Shown here one piece after another: positions 63,220-64,000 of a DNA stretch of 64,000 nucleotides. Position numbers and translations under genes: made by a program. The notes under the pieces are model-generated. The model was not told the DNA's origin, did no database searches, and saw nothing but the letters and a program-made list of their open reading frames with translations. Source of the stretch: Candidatus Nitrosotalea okcheonensis (GTDB lineage Archaea > Thermoproteota > Nitrososphaeria > Nitrososphaerales > Nitrosopumilaceae); NCBI RefSeq assembly GCF_900177045.1, contig NZ_LT841358.1, positions 1,141,396 to 1,205,395 of the forward strand, read 5' to 3'. Each line of letters opens with the position of its first letter. Position 1 is the first letter of the stretch.

Positions 63220-63969
63220 TTATAGGAAGGGTTTAGGTTTGAGTTCACGCCACTTGCCACGAGCCCAGAATCCCCATTTCTGTTTGTCTTCATTTGCATA
63301 GTAACATTTCTCATTGTGAGGACATTCCATGCATTTTTCAGATGGTTCGATTGCTGGAGCAATATTGTTTGTCAGCAAGGTATTGAGAATTTTAGCTCTA
63401 CGTTTTGTTTCATTTAAGAGCCTCTCACTTTTTGGAACATTGAATTCCATCTCATTTCCTTCCCTATCAAAGTAGACAATCACACCCTCTGGTTTGTCAA
63501 ACATGAACAAATAGGAGTTCAGGTGTATGAAATCTGCCGGATATGGCATTTCAGGCAATTTTTCTGAACTTCTAAAGAGCATCACTACCTCATCTTCGAC
63601 TCGGTCAGCTCTACCGACAATCTTTACGTTAGAACCTGCATCAAGCTGACCTTCAATTGGTTTTTCCATGATGCTAAATGCGCTCTTTTGCATTATCTTT
63701 GACACCATCTGTTTATGATTGCTTTCAGACGGATCCTTTCGATCAAGGTATGCATTTCTTAAACATCCGCTTACCTCATCTACTGTGATCTTACCTTCGT
63801 CAGCTACTTGTGGATTAATTGCTGCAAAGACTTGCTCAATGACATCGTAAACATCTACTCGTGGTGGTGCATCAGTTGCTGCACGATAGTTTTCAATTCC
63901 TTCCTTAATTTTGTCTTGAACTTTTCCAACGATTTTTGCTTTTTTGTAGCTAGCTTTGGATTCTGTCAT
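63220..63969 (-). CDS. Cas4/RecB-like nuclease family protein
   Basis: 249 residues. Cys in VSGCLRNAYLDRKD and the C-terminal cluster CMECPHNEKCYYAN fit the four-Cys Fe-S site of Cas4-type exonucleases. Core: GRADRVEDEVVMLFRSSEK and NSYLFMFDKPEGVIVYFDRE. The usual E-x-K reads as V-V-M-L-F-R, so catalysis is doubtful. No cas genes nearby; a repair role is more likely. Confidence 0.7.
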   Translation of the reverse strand: MTESKASYKKAKIVGKVQDKIKEGIENYRAATDAPPRVDVYDVIEQVFAAINPQVADEGKITVDEVSGCLRNAYLDRKDPSESNHKQMVSKIMQKSAFSIMEKPIEGQLDAGSNVKIVGRADRVEDEVVMLFRSSEKLPEMPYPADFIHLNSYLFMFDKPEGVIVYFDREGNEMEFNVPKSERLLNETKRRAKILNTLLTNNIAPAIEPSEKCMECPHNEKCYYANEDKQKWGFWARGKWRELKPKPFL

Positions 63970-64000
63970 TCTTTTGAAGAGTGGGATTTCATCTATAAAA

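Noticed and set aside
63220-63969. Cas4 of a CRISPR system
   Set aside because: No cas1, cas2 or repeats in the window and a degenerate catalytic motif; named only Cas4/RecB-like.

Overview
The window is from an ammonia-oxidising archaeon of the Nitrososphaerota (Thaumarchaeota). It carries the archaeal set amoA, amoX, amoC and a short amoB, an Amt ammonium transporter, a group II chaperonin, archaeal RtcB, uS11, TrpRS and PheST, and intron-bearing tRNAs. Many start codons lie about 27 bases after a TATA box (leaderless transcripts). The DNA is AT-rich. Protein-level impression points to the Nitrosopumilales or Nitrosotalea side rather than Nitrososphaera, but this is inference.

Layout. 1-4.7 kb looks like the decayed right end of an integrated element. 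It holds a TPR fragment, a gene broken by two frameshifts, a secreted protein, about 1 kb of noncoding DNA with three diverged repeats, and the C-terminal part of an SSV-type integrase whose reading frame begins inside a copy of the 3' half of a tRNA-Cys. Just outside this att site are a PH-like protein and an AIPR-family protein with a nuclease-like N-terminus. 7-25 kb is core metabolism and information processing: a GlmM-type mutase, ThiL, uS11, RtcB, PurB, a stand-alone asparagine synthase domain, two pterin enzymes, ValRS, an FMN reductase, an MDR dehydrogenase and aconitase. 25-31 kb has the thermosome, Hsp20, PdxST and a strongly folding RNA of unknown family. 31-40 kb has tRNA-Trp with two introns, PheST, TrpRS and CoaD, plus a second possible RNA.

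41-49 kb is accessory. It contains a DUF488 gene with no normal start codon, a receiver-domain fragment, a multi-domain histidine kinase and a copper-type island: an AsnC-HTH/TRASH regulator, a His-rich membrane protein, a Cys-rich membrane protein, a damaged YHS gene and a Met-rich membrane protein. The same palindrome lies at two promoters of this island. Two 56-base direct repeats flank it, one of them beside tRNA-Ala.

49-55 kb has three more tRNAs after tRNA-Ala (two of them with introns), a corrinoid-domain-like regulator, an RHH protein behind a perfect palindrome, a histidine-kinase-like protein lacking its phosphoacceptor His, an AbiTii-like protein and a Dam-type methylase. 55-62 kb is the ammonia oxidation region. 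amoA, amoX and amoC each have their own TATA box at leaderless spacing, amoB is divergent, and amt follows with a 55-residue one-helix membrane protein transcribed divergently from it. The window ends in a Cas4-like gene.

How they fit together: ammonia enters through Amt and is oxidised by AMO, a copper enzyme. The copper-type island 8-10 kb away would serve metal homeostasis. Defence-like genes (AIPR, AbiTii/Dam) sit at the two accessory boundaries.
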